A stretch of DNA of 64,000 bases. Origin: Megalopta genalis. Its lineage: Eukaryota; Arthropoda; Insecta; Hymenoptera; Halictidae. Positions 11,601 through 24,300 of the stretch are shown here, in pieces. A program made the position numbers and the translations under genes. Numbering within the stretch: position 1 is the first letter of the stretch; each line of letters opens with the position of its first letter. The DNA is taken from assembly GCF_051020955.1 (NCBI RefSeq), contig NW_027476702.1, forward strand, positions 1 to 64,000. The letters run 5' to 3'. The notes beneath the pieces were generated by a model. That model made no database searches. It saw only the letters and a program-made list of their open reading frames with translations, and was not told the DNA's origin.

Positions 11601-14600
11601 AATCAATGCGAATTAGAAGGGTTATCTTCGAATCCATGCGAAACAAATGATATAGCTTCAAATACTTGTGATATACATGATTTATCTTCAACAGCATGCG
11701 AAACAAACGAGTTAACTTCAAATCCATGCGAAACACATGATTTAGCATCAAATCAATGCAAAGTAGAAGGCTTAGCTTCAAAACCATGGGAATCAAATGG
11801 TTTAGCTTCAAATACTTGTGATATACATGATTTAGCTTCAACTGCATGTGAAACAAACGAGTTAGCTTAAAATCCATGCGGAACACATGATTTAGCTTCA
11901 AATCAATGCGAAGTAGAAGGCTGATCTTCGAATCCATGCGAAGCAAATGGTTTAGCTTCAAATACTTTTGATACACTTGAGTTAGCTTCAACAGCATGCC
12001 AAACAAACGAGTTAGCTTCAAATCCTTGCGAAACACATGATTTAGCATCAAATCAATGCGAAGTGGAAGGCTTATCTTCGAATCCATGCAAAACGAATAG
12101 TTTAGTTTCAAATACTTGTGATATACATGATTCGGCTTCAACTGCATGCGAAACAAACGAGTTAGCTTCAAATCCATGCAAAACACATGATTTAGATTAA
12201 AATCAATGCGAAGTAGAAGGCTTATCTTCGAATCCATGCGAAACAAATGGTTTAGCTTCAAATACTTGTGATATACATGATTTAGCTACAACTGCATGCG
12301 AAAAAAACGAGTTAGCTTCAAAACCAAGCGAAACACATGATTTAGCCTCAAATCAATGCGAAGTAGATGGCTTATCTTCGAATAAATGCGAAACAAATGG
12401 TTTAGCTTCAAATACTTGTGATATACATGATTTAGCTTCAACAGCATGCGAAACAAACGCGTTAGCTTCAAATCCATGCGAAACACATGATTTAGCATCA
12501 AATCAATGCGAAGTAGAAGGCTGATCTTCGAATCCATGCGTAACAAATGGTTTAGCTTCAAATACTTGTGATATACATGATTTAGCTTCAACAGCATGCG
12601 AAACAAACGAGTTAGCTTCAAATCCATGCGAAACACATGATTCAGCATCAAATCAATGCGAAGTAGAAGGCTGATCTTCGAATCCATGCGAAGCAAATGG
12701 TTTAGCTTCAAATACTTGTGATATACACGATTTAGCTTCAACAGCATGCGAAACAAATGAGTTATATTCAAATCCAAGCGAAACACATGATTTATCTTCA
12801 AATCAATGCGAAGTGGAAGGCTTATCTTCGAATCCATGCGAAATGAATAGTTTAGCTTCAAATACTTGTGATATACACGATTCAGCTTCAACTGCTTGCG
12901 AAACAAACGAGTTAGCTTCAAATCCATGCGAAACACATGATTTAGATTAAAATCAATGCGAAGTAGAAGGCTTATCTTCGGATCCATGAAAAACAAATGG
13001 TTTAGCTTCAAATACTTGTGATATACATGATTTAGATACAACTGCATGCGAAAAAAACGAGTTAGCTTCAAAACCAAGCGAAACACATGATTTAGCCTCA
13101 AATCAATGCGAAGTAGAAGGCTTAGCTTCGAATAAATGCGAACCAAATGGTCTAGCTTCAAATACTTGTGATATGCATGATTTAGCTTCAACTACTAGCG
13201 AAAAGAACGAGTTAGCTTCAAATCCAAGCGAAACTCATGATTTAGCCTCAAATCAATGCGAATTAGAAGGGTTATCTTCGAATCCATGCGAAACAAATGA
13301 TATAGCTTCAAATACTTGTGATATACATGATTTAGCTTCAACAGCATCCGAAACAAACGAGTTAGATTCAGATCCATGCGAAACACATGATTTTGCTTCT
13401 AATCAATGCGCAGTAGAAGGCTTATCTTCGAATCCATGCGAAACAAACGGATTAGCTTCTTATACTTGTGATATACATGATTTAGCTTCAACAGCATGCG
13501 AAATAAACGAGTTAGCTTCAAATCCATGCGGAACACATGATTTAGCTTCAAATCAATGCGAAGCAGAAGGCTGATCTTCGAATCCATGCGAAGCAAATGG
13601 TTTAGCTTCAAATACTTTTGATACACTTGAGTTAGCTTCAACAGCATGCGAAACAAACGAGTTAGCTTCAAATTCTTGCGAAACACATGATTTAGCATCA
13701 AATCAATGCGAAGTGGAAGGCTTATCTTCGAATCCATGCGAAACGAATAGTTTAGTTTCAAATACTTGTGATATACATGATTTAGCTTCAACACCATGCG
13801 AAACAATCGAGTTAGCTTCAAATCCATGCGAAACACATGATTTAGCTTCAAATCAATGCGAAGTAGAAAGCTTAGCTTCAAAACCATGGGAATCAAATGG
13901 TTTAACTTCAAATACTTGTGATATACATGATTTAGCTTCAACTGCATGCGAAACAAACGAGTTAGCTTAAAATCCATGCGGAACACATGATTTAGCTTCA
14001 AATAAATGCGAAGTAGATGGCTGATCTTCGAATCCATGCGAAGCAAATGGTTTAGCTTCAAATACTTTTGATACACTTGAGTTAGCTTCAACAGCATTCG
14101 AAACAAATGAGTTATATTCAAATCCAAGCGAAACACATGATTTATCTTCAAATCAATGCGAAGTGGAAGGCTTATCTTCGAATGCATGCGTAACAAATGG
14201 TTTAGCTGCAAATACATGTGATTACATGATTTAGCTTCAACAACCTGCGAAACAAACGAGTTAGCTTCAAATCCATGCGAAACACATGATTTAGATTCAA
14301 ATCAATGCGAATTAGAAGGGTTATCTTGGAATCCATGCGAAACGTATTATATAGCTTCAAATACTTGTGATATACATGATTCAGCTTCAACTGCATGCGA
14401 AACAAACGAGTTAGCTTTAAATCCATGCGAAACACATGATTTAGATTAAAATCAATGCGAAGTAGAAGGCTTATCTTCGAATCCATGCGAAACAAATGGT
14501 TTAGCTTCAAATACTCGTTGATATACATGATTTAGCTACAACTGCATGCGAAAAAAACGAGTTAGCTTCAAAACCAAGCGAAACACATGATTTATCTTCA

Positions 14601-14815
14601 AATCAATGAGAAGTAGAAGGCTTAGCTTCGAATAAATGCGAAACAAATGGTTTAGCTTCAAATACTTGTGATATATATGATTTAGCTTCAACAGCATGCG
14701 AAACAAACGAGTTAGCTTCAAATCCATGCGAAACACATGATTTAGCTTCAAATCAATGCGAAGTAGGAGGCTTATCTTTGATCCCATGCGATACAAATGG
14801 TTTAGCTTCAAATAT
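5662..14815 (+). repeat. 30-bp satellite array, domain I, between mariner copies 1 and 2
   Basis: Same five-monomer, 150-bp organisation. Much of it copies neighbouring array: 7,323-10,853 matches 890-4,270 and 14,008-14,815 matches 4,275-5,082. A distinctive variant with an ATG in the A monomer followed by ctactagcg or ctactggcg in B marks successive blocks near 7,474, 9,422, 11,521 and 13,171. TAA-carrying D and TGA-carrying E monomers recur throughout. Two-base-short A monomers occur near 7,770, 8,670, 9,870 and 14,220, and the one-base gain actcgttgat recurs at about 14,513. No unique gene is visible. Confidence 0.97.
7323..10853 (+). repeat. Segmental duplication block X, copy 2
   Basis: Partner of 890-4,270, longer by one 150-bp higher-order unit. 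Its left end overlaps the right end of block Y copy 1 (4,275-7,590), so the two duplications interlock. Confidence 0.8.
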
Positions 14816-14844
14816 TGGGTTGGCAACTAAGTAATTGCCGATTT
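14816..14844 (+). repeat. mariner left terminal inverted repeat, copy 2
   Basis: 29 bp, the exact reverse complement of 15,366-15,394. Confidence 0.95.
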
Positions 14845-14902
14845 CAGTTATAGATGTCTCTCACTCCCAATTTTATGATATCCGTAAATGTTGTATTATA
14901 AA

Positions 14903-14922
14903 ATTATTATTATTATTATTAT
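14903..14922 (+). repeat. (ATT)n microsatellite inside mariner copy 2
   Basis: Same length as in copies 1 and 3, which argues for a recent duplication because such tracts usually change length quickly. Confidence 0.85.
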
Positions 14923-14950
14923 GTTATTTTTTATTATCCGTGAATGTTAG

Positions 14951-15325
14951 CAACTGGACAAATTGAATGCAGCGGTCAAGGAAAAGCGACCAGAATTGGT
15001 CAATCGTAAAGGTGTCATTTTCCAGCAGGACAATGCTAGGCTGCACACGTCTTTGTCCACTCGGCAAAAATTGATGGATATTGGTTGGGAATTGATGTTA
15101 CACCCACCACATAGCCCTGATCTCGCGCCATCGAATTAGCACTTATTTCGATCCCTGGACAGCTCCCTTCGTGGTAAAACTTTTAACGATGATGACGCTG
15201 TAAAATCTCACTTAACTCAGTTTTTGGCCGAAAAGGATCAGACTTTTTACGAGCGTGGAATTTTCAAGTTGTCGGAGAGATGGCAAAAGGTCATCGAACA
15301 AAATGGGAAATACATTACAGATTAA
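14951..15325 (+). pseudogene. mariner transposase C-terminal fragment, copy 2
   Basis: Same 124-codon remnant as copy 1: second catalytic Asp in QQDNARLH, Asn in place of the third catalytic Asp, and TAG at 15,137-15,139. There is no start codon and no N-terminal half. Because the disabling lesions are shared with the other copies, they predate the array duplications. Confidence 0.95.
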
Positions 15326-15365
15326 ACTTCATTCCAAGTAAAAAAAATGTTCTATTTCATTGAAC

Positions 15366-15394
15366 AAATCGGCAATTACTTAGTTGCCAACCCA
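15366..15394 (-). repeat. mariner right terminal inverted repeat, copy 2
   Basis: 29 bp, the inverted partner of 14,816-14,844. Confidence 0.95.
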
Positions 15395-18300
15395 TTGTAT
15401 ATTGTGATATACATGATTTAGCTTCAACAGCATGCGAAACAAACGAGTTAGCTTCAAAACCAAGCGAAATACATGATTTAGCCTCAAATCAATGCGAAGT
15501 ACAAGGCTTAGCTTCGAATAAATGCGAAACAAATGGTTTAGCTTCAAATACTTGTGATATATATGATTTAGCTTCAACAGCATGCGAAACAAACGAGTTA
15601 GCTTCAAATCCATGCGAAACACATGATTTAGCATCAAATCAATGCTAAGTAGAAGGCTGATCTTCGAAGCCATGCGTAACAAATGGTTTAGCTTCAAATA
15701 CTTTTGATACACTTGAGTTAGCTTCAACAGCATGCGAAACAAACGAGTTAGCTTCAGATCCATGCGAAACACATGATTTTGCTTCTAATCAATGCGCAGT
15801 AGAAGGCTTATCTTCGAATCCATGCGAAACAAACGGATTAGCTTCTTATACTTGTGATATACATGATTTAGCTTCAACTGCATGCGAAACAAACGAGTTA
15901 GCTTAAAATCCATGCGGAACACATGATTTAGCTTCAAATCAATGCGAAGTAGAAGGCTGATCTTCGAATCCATGCGAAGCAAATGGTTTAGCTTCAAATA
16001 CTTTTGATATACTTGAGTTAGCTTCAACAGCATGCGAAACAAACGAGTTAGCTTCAAATCCTTGCGAAACACATGATTTAGCATTAAATCAATGCGAAGT
16101 AGAAGGCTTATCTTCGAATCCATGCGAAACGAATAGTTTAGTTTCAAATACTTGTGATATACATGATTCAGCTTCAACTGCATGCGAAACAAACGAGTTA
16201 GCTTTAAATCCATGCGAAACACATGATTTAGATTAAAATCAATGCGAAGTAGAAGGCTTATCTTCGAATCCATGCGAAACAAATGGTTTAGCTTCAAATA
16301 CTTGTGATATACATGATTTAGCTACAACTGCATGCGAAAAAAACGAGTTAGCTTCAAGTCCATGCGAAACAGATGATTTAGCTTCAAATCAATGCGAAGT
16401 AGGAGGCTTATCTTCGATCCCATGCGATACAAATGGTTTAGCTTCAAATACTTGTGATATACATGATTCAGCTTCAACTGCATGCGAAACAAACGAGTTA
16501 GCTTTAAATCCATGCGAAACACATGATTTAGATTAAAATCAATGCGAAGTAGTAGGCTTATCTTCGAATCCATGCGAAACAAATGGTTTAGCTTCAAATA
16601 CTTGTGATATACATGATTTAGCTACAGCTGCATGCGAAAAAAACGAGTTAGCTTCAAAACCAAGCGAAACACATGATTTAGCCTCAAATCAATGCGAAGT
16701 AGAAGGCTTAGCTTCGAATAAATGCGAAACAAATGGTTTAGCTTCAAATACTTGTGATATATATGATTTAGCTTCAACAGCATGCGAAACATACGAGTTA
16801 TATTCAAATCCAAGCGAAACACATGATTTATCTTCAAATCTATGCGAATTAGGAGGGTTATCTTGGAATCCATCCGAAACGTATGATATAGCTTCAAATA
16901 CTTGTGATATACATGACTTCGCTTCAACAGCATGCGAAACAAACGAGTTAGCTTCAAAACCAAGCGAAACACATGATTTAGCCTCAAATCAATGAGAAGT
17001 AGAAGGCTTAGCTTCGAATAAATGCGAAAAAAATGGTTTAGCTTCAAATACTTGTGATATACATGATTTAGATACAACTGCATGCGAAAAAAACGAGTTA
17101 GCTTCAAAACCAAGCGAAACACATGATTTAGCCTCAAATCAATGCGAAGTAGAAGGCTTACCTTCGAATAAATGCGAACCAAATGGTTTAGCTTCAAATA
17201 CTTGTGATATGCATGGTTTAGCTTCAACTACTAGCGAAAAAAACGAGTTAGCTTCAAATCCAAGCGAAACTCATGATTTAGCTTCAAATCAATGCGAATT
17301 AGAAGGGTTATCTTCGAATCCATGCGAAACAAATGATATAGCTTCAAATACTTGTGATATACATGATTTATCTTCAACAGCACCCGAAACAAACGAGTTA
17401 GATTCAGATCCATGCGAAACACATGATTTAGCTTCAAATCAATGCGAAGTAGAAGGCTTATCTTCGAATCCATGCGAAACAAACGGATTAGCTTCTTATA
17501 CTTGTGATATACATGATTTAGCTTCAACTGCATGCGAAACAAACGAGTTAGCTTAAAATCCATGCGGAACACATGATTTAGCTTCAAATCAATGCGAAGT
17601 AGAAGGCTGATCTTCGAATCCATGCGAAGCAAATGGTTTAGCTTCAAATACTTTTGATACACTTGAGTTAGCTTCAACAGCATGCGAAACAAACGAGTTA
17701 GCTTCAAATCCTTGCGAAACACATGGTTTAGCATCAAATCAATGCGAAGTGGAAGGCTTATCTTCGAATCCATGCGAAACGAATAGTTTAGTTTCAAATA
17801 CTTGTGATATACATGATTCAGCTTCAACTGCATGCGAAACAAACGAGTTAGCTTTACATCCATGCAAAACACATGATTTAGATTAAAATCAATGCGAAGT
17901 AGAAGGCTGATCTTCGAATCCATACGTAACAAATGGTTTAGCTTCAAATACTTGTGATATACATGATTTAGCTTCAACACCATGCGAAACAATCGAGTTA
18001 GCTTCAAATCCATGCGAAACACATGATTTAGCTTCAAATCAATGCGAAGTAGAAAGCTTAGCTTCAAAACCATGGGAATCAAATGGTTTAACTTCAAATA
18101 CTTGTGATATACATGATTTAGCTTCAACTGCATGCGAAACAAACGAGTTAGCTTCAAAACCAAGCGAAACACATGATTTAGCCTCAAATCAATGCGAAGT
18201 AGAAGGCTTAGCTTCGAATAAATGCGAAACAAATGGTTTAGCTTCAAATACTTGTGATATATATTATTTAGCTTCAACAGCATGCGAAACAAACGAGTTA

Positions 18301-21300
18301 GCTTCAAATCCATGCGAAACACATGATTTAGCTTCAAATCAATGCGAAGTAGGAGGCTTATCTTCGATCCCATGCGATACAAATGGTTTAGCTTCAAATA
18401 CTTGTGATATACATGATTTAGCTTCAACAGCATGCGAAACAAATGAGTTATCTTCAAATCCATGCGAAACAACTGACTTAGCTTCAAATCAATGCGAAGT
18501 AGGAGGCTGATCTTCGAATCCATGCGAAGCAAATGGTGTAGCTTCAAATACTTTTGATACACTTGAGTTAGCTTCAACAGCATGCGAAACAAACGAGTTA
18601 GCTTCAAATCCTTGCGAAACACATGATTTAGCATCAAATCAATGCGAAGTGGAAGGGTTATCTTCGAATCCATGCGAAACGAATAGTTTAGTTTCAAATA
18701 CTTGTGATATACATGATTCAGCTTCAACTGCATGCGAAACAAACGAGTTAGCTTCAAATCCATGCGAAACACATGATTTAGCTTCAAATCAATGCGAATT
18801 AGAAGGGTTGTCTTGGAATCCATGCGAAACAAATGGTTTAGCTTCAAATACTTGTGATATACATGATTTAGCTACAACTGCATGCGAAAAAAACGAGTTA
18901 GCTTCAAAACCAAGCGAAACACATGATTTAGCCTCAAATCAATGCGAAGTAGATGGCTTATCTTCGAATAAATGCGAAACAAATGGTTTAGATTCAAATA
19001 CTTGTGATATACATGATTTAGCTTCAACAGCATGCGAAACAAACGAGTTAGCTTCAAATCCATGCGAAACACATGATTTAGCTTCAAATCAATGCGAATT
19101 AGAAGGGTTGTCTTGGAATCCATGCGAAACGTATGATATAGCTTCAAATACTTGTGATATACATGATTTTGCTTCAACAGCATGCGAAAAAAACGAGTTA
19201 GCTTCAAAACCAAGCGAAACACATGATTTAGCCTCAAATCAATGCGAAGTAGAAGGCTTAGCTTTCGAATAAATGCGAAACAAATGGTTTAGCTTCAAAT
19301 ACTTGTGATATATATGATTTAGCTTCAACAGCATGCGAAACAAACGAGATAGCTTCAAGTCCATGCAAAACAGATGATTTAGCTTCAAATCAATGCGAAG
19401 TAGAAGGCTGATCTTCGAATCCATGCGTAACAAATGGCTTAGCTGCAAATACTTGTGATATACATGATTTAGCTTCAACAGCATGCGAAACAAACGAGTT
19501 AGCTTCAAATCCATGCGAAACACATGATTTAGATTCAAGTCAATGCGAATTAGAAGGGTTATCTTGGAATCCATGCGAAACGTATGATATAGCTTCATAT
19601 ACTTGTGATATACATGATTTAGCTTCAACAGCATGCGAAACAAACGAGTTAGCTTCAAATCCATGCGAAACACATGATTTAGCATCAAATCAATGCGAAG
19701 TAGAAGACTGATCTTCGAATCCATGCGAAGCAAATGGTTTAGCTTCAAATACTTGTGATATACATGATTTAGCTTCAACAGCATGCGAAACAAATGAGTT
19801 ATATTCCAATCCAAGCGAAACACATGATTTATCTTCAAATCTATGCGAATTAGGAGGGTTATCTTGGAATCCATCCGAAACGTATGATATAGCTTCAAAT
19901 ACTTGTGATATACATGACTTAGCTTCAACAGCATGCGAAACAAACGAGTTAGCTTCAAAACCAAGCGAAACACATGATTTAGCCTCAAATCAATGAGAAG
20001 TAGAAGGCTTAGCTTCGAATAAATGCGAAACGAATGGTTTAGCTTCAAATACTTGTGATATATATGATTTAGCTTCAACAGCATGCGAAACAAACGAGTT
20101 AGCTTCAAATCCATGCGAAACACATGATTTAGCTTCAAATCAATGCGAAGTAGGAGGCTTATCTTCGATCCCATGCGATACAAATGGTTTAGCTTCAAAT
20201 ACTTGTGATATACATGATTCAGCTTCAACTGCATGCGAAACAAACGAGTTAGCTTTAAATCCATGCGAAACACATGATTTAGATTAAAATCAATGCGAAG
20301 TAGAAGGCTTATCTTCGAATCCATGCGAAACAAATGGTTTAGCTTCAAATACTTGTGATATACATGATTTAGCTACAGCTGCATGCGAAAAAAACGAGTT
20401 AGCTTCAAAACCAAGCGAAACACATGATTTAGCCTCAAATCAATGCGAAGTAGAAGGCTTAGCTTCGAATAAATGCGAAACAAATGGTTTAGCTTCAAAT
20501 ACTTGTGATATATATGATTTAGCTTCAACAGCATGCGAAACAAACGAGTTATATTCAAATCCAAGCGAAACACATGATTTATCTTCAAATCTATGCGAAT
20601 TAGGAGGGTTATCTTGGAATCCATCCGAAACGTATGATATAGCTTCAAATACTTGTGATATACATGACTTCGCTTCAGCAGCATGCGAAACAAACGAGTT
20701 AGCTTCAAAACCAAGCGAAACACATGATTTAGCCTCAAATCAATGCGAAGTAGAAGGCTTACCTTCGAATAAATGCGAACCAAATGGTTTAGCTTCAAAT
20801 ACTTGTGATATGCATGGTTTAGCTTCAACTACTAGCGAAAAAAACGAGTTAGCTTCAAATCCAAGCGAAACTCATGATTTAGCTTCAAATCAATGCGAAT
20901 TAGAAGGGTTATCTTCGAATCCATGCGAAACAAATGATATAGCTTCAAATACTTGTGATATACATGATTTATCTTCAACAGCATCCGAAACAAACGAGTT
21001 AGATTCAGATCCATGCGAAACACATGATTTAGCTTCAAATCAATGCGAAGTAGAAGGCTTATCTTCGAATCCATGCGAAACAAACGGATTAGCTTCTTAT
21101 ACTTGTGATATACATGATTTAGCATCAACTGCATGCGAAACAAACGAGTTAGCTTAAAATCCATGCGGAACACATGATTTAGCTTCAAATCAATGCGAAG
21201 TAGAAGGCTGATCTTCGAATCCATGCGAAGCAAATGGTTTAGCTTCAAATACTTTTGATACACTTGAGTTAGCTTCAACAGCATGCGAAACAAACGAGTT

Positions 21301-24300
21301 AGCTTCAAATCCTTGCGAAACACATGGTTTAGCATCAAATCAATGCGAAGTGGAAGGCTTATCTTCGAATCCATGCGAAACGAATAGTTTAGTTTCAAAT
21401 ACTTGTGATATACATGATTCAGCTTCAACTGCATGCGAAACAAACGAGTTAGCTTTACATCCATGCAAAACACATGATTTAGATTAAAATCAATGCGAAG
21501 TAGAAGGCTGATCTTCGAATCCATGCGTAACAAATGGTTTAGCTTCAAATACTTGTGATATACATGATTTAGCTTCAACAGCATGCGAAACAATCGAGTT
21601 AGCTTCAAATCCATGCGAAACACATGATTTAGCTTCAAATCAATGCGAAGTAGAAAGCTTAGCTTCAAAACCATGGGAATCAAATGGTTTAACTTCAAAT
21701 ACTTGTGATATACATGATTTAGCTTCAACTGCATGCGAAACAAACGAGTTAGCTTAAAATCCATGCGGAACACATGATTTAGCTTCAAATAAATGCGAAG
21801 TAGATGGCTGATCATCGAATCCATGCGAAGCAAATGGTTTAGCTTCAAATACTTTTGATACACTTGAGTTAGCTTCAACAGCATGCGAAACAAATGAGTT
21901 ATATTCAAATCCAAGCGAAACACATGATTTATCTTCAAATCAATGCGAAGTGGAAGGCTTATCTTCGAATCCATGCGAAACGAATAGTTTAGCTTCAAAT
22001 ACTTGTGATGTACATGATTCAGCTTCAACTGCATGCGAAACAAACGAGTTAGCTTCAAATCCATGCGAAACACATGATTTAGCTTCAAATCAATGCGAAT
22101 TAGAAGGGTTGTCTTGGAATCCATGCGAAACAAATGGTTTAGCTTCAAATACTTGTGATATACATGATTTAGCTACAACTGCATGCGAAAAAAACGAGTT
22201 AGCTTCAAAACCAAGCGAAACACATGATTTAGCCTCAAATCAATGCGAAGTAGAAGGCTTAGCTTTCGAATAAATGCGAAACACATGATTTAGATTCAAG
22301 TCAATGCGAATTAGAAGGGTTATCTTGGAATCCATGCGAAACGTATGATATAGCTTCATATACTTGTGATATACATGATTTAGCTTCAACAGCATGCGAA
22401 ACAAACGAGTTAGCTTCAAATCCATGCGAAACACATGATTTAGCATCAAATCAATGCGAAGTAGAAGACTGATCTTCGAATCCATGCGAAGCAAATGGTT
22501 TAGCTTCAAATACTTGTGATATACATGATTTAGCTTCAACAGCATGCGAAACAAATGAGTTATATTCAAATCCAAGCGAAACACATGATTTATCTTCAAA
22601 TCTATGCGAATTAGGAGGGTTATCTTGGAATCCATCCGAAACGTATGATATAGCTTCAAATACTTGTGATATACATGACTTAGCTTCAACAGCATGCGAA
22701 ACAAACGAGTTAGCTTCAAAACCAAGCGAAACACATGATTTAGCCTCAAATCAATGAGAAGTAGAAGACTGATCTTCGAATCCATGCGAAGCAAATGGTT
22801 TAGCTTCAAATACTTGTGATATACATGATTTAGCTTCAACAGCATGCGAAACAAATGAGTTATATTCAAATCCAAGCGAAACACATGATTTATCTTCAAA
22901 TCTATGCGAATTAGGAGGGTTATCTTGGAATCCATCCGAAACGTATGATATAGCTTCAAATACTTGTGATATACATGACTTAGCTTCAACAGCATGCGAA
23001 ACAAACGAGTTAGCTTCAAAACCAAGCGAAACACATGATTTAGCCTCAAATCAATGAGAAGTAGAAGGCTTAGCTTCGAATAAATGCGAAACGAATGGTT
23101 AAACTTCAAATACTTGTGATATATATGATTTAGCTTCAACAGCATGCGAAACAAACGAGTTAGCTTCAAATCCATGCGAAACACATGATTTAGCTTCAAA
23201 TCAATGCGAAGTAGGAGGCTTATCTTCGATCCCATGCGATACAAATGGTTTAGCTTCAAATACTTGTGATATACATGATTCAGCTTCAACTGCATGCGAA
23301 ACAAACGAGTTAGCTTTAAATCCATGCGAAACACATGATTTAGATTAAAATCAATGCGAAGTAGAAGGCTTATCTTCGAATCCATGCGAAACAAATGGTT
23401 TAGCTTCAAATACTTGTGATATACATGATTTAGCTACAGCTGCATGCGAAAAAAACGAGTTAGCTTCAAAACCAAGCGAAACACATGATTTAGCCTCAAA
23501 TCAATGCGAAGTAGAAGGCTTAGCTTCGAATAAATGCGAAACAAATGGTTTAGCTTCAAATACTTGTGATATATATGATTTAGCTTCAACAGCATGCGAA
23601 ACAAACGAGTTAGCTTTAAATCCATGCGAAACACATGATTTAGATTAAAATCAATGCGAAGTAGAAGGCTTATCTTCGAATCCATGCGAAACAAATGGTT
23701 TAGCTTCAAATACTTGTGATATACATGATTTAGCTACAGCTGCATGCGAAAAAAACGAGTTAGCTTCAAAACCAAGCGAAACACATGATTTAGCCTCAAA
23801 TCAATGCGAAGTAGAAGGCTTAGCTTCGAATAAATGCGAAACAAATGGTTTAGCTTCAAATACTTGTGATATATATGATTTAGCTTCAACAGCATGCGAA
23901 ACAAACGAGTTATATTCAAATCCAAGCGAAACACATGATTTATCTTCAAATCTATGCGAATTAGGAGGGTTATCTTGGAATCCATCCGAAACGTATGATA
24001 TAGCTTCAAATACTTGTGATATACATGACTTCGCTTCAACAGCATGCGAAACAAACGAGTTAGCTTCAAAACCAAGCGAAACACATGATTTAGCCTCAAA
24101 TCAATGAGAAGTAGAAGGCTTAGCTTCGAATAAATGCGAAACAAATGGTTTAGCTTCAAATACTTGTGATATACATGATTTAGATACAACTGCATGCGAA
24201 AAAAACGAGTTAGCTTCAAAACCAAGCGAAACACATGATTTAGCCTCAAATCAATGCGAAGTAGAAGGCTTACCTTCGAATAAATGCGAACCAAATTGTT

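Larger units (their letters stand above)
14816..15394 (+). mobile_element. mariner-family element, internally deleted, copy 2
   Basis: 579 bp, apparently identical to copy 1 by eye, at the same point in an equivalent A monomer. The flanks match copy 1 on both sides, including gaaatacatg and gtacaagg on the right. It arose by duplication of the surrounding array (block Y) and not by a new insertion. It is non-autonomous, lacking the 5' transposase half. Confidence 0.95.
14008..17323 (+). repeat. Segmental duplication block Y, copy 2 (with mariner copy 2)
   Basis: Partner of 4,275-7,590. Identity is lost near 17,325, where this copy has gcgaaacaaatgat and the other has gcggaacaaacgg. Confidence 0.85.
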
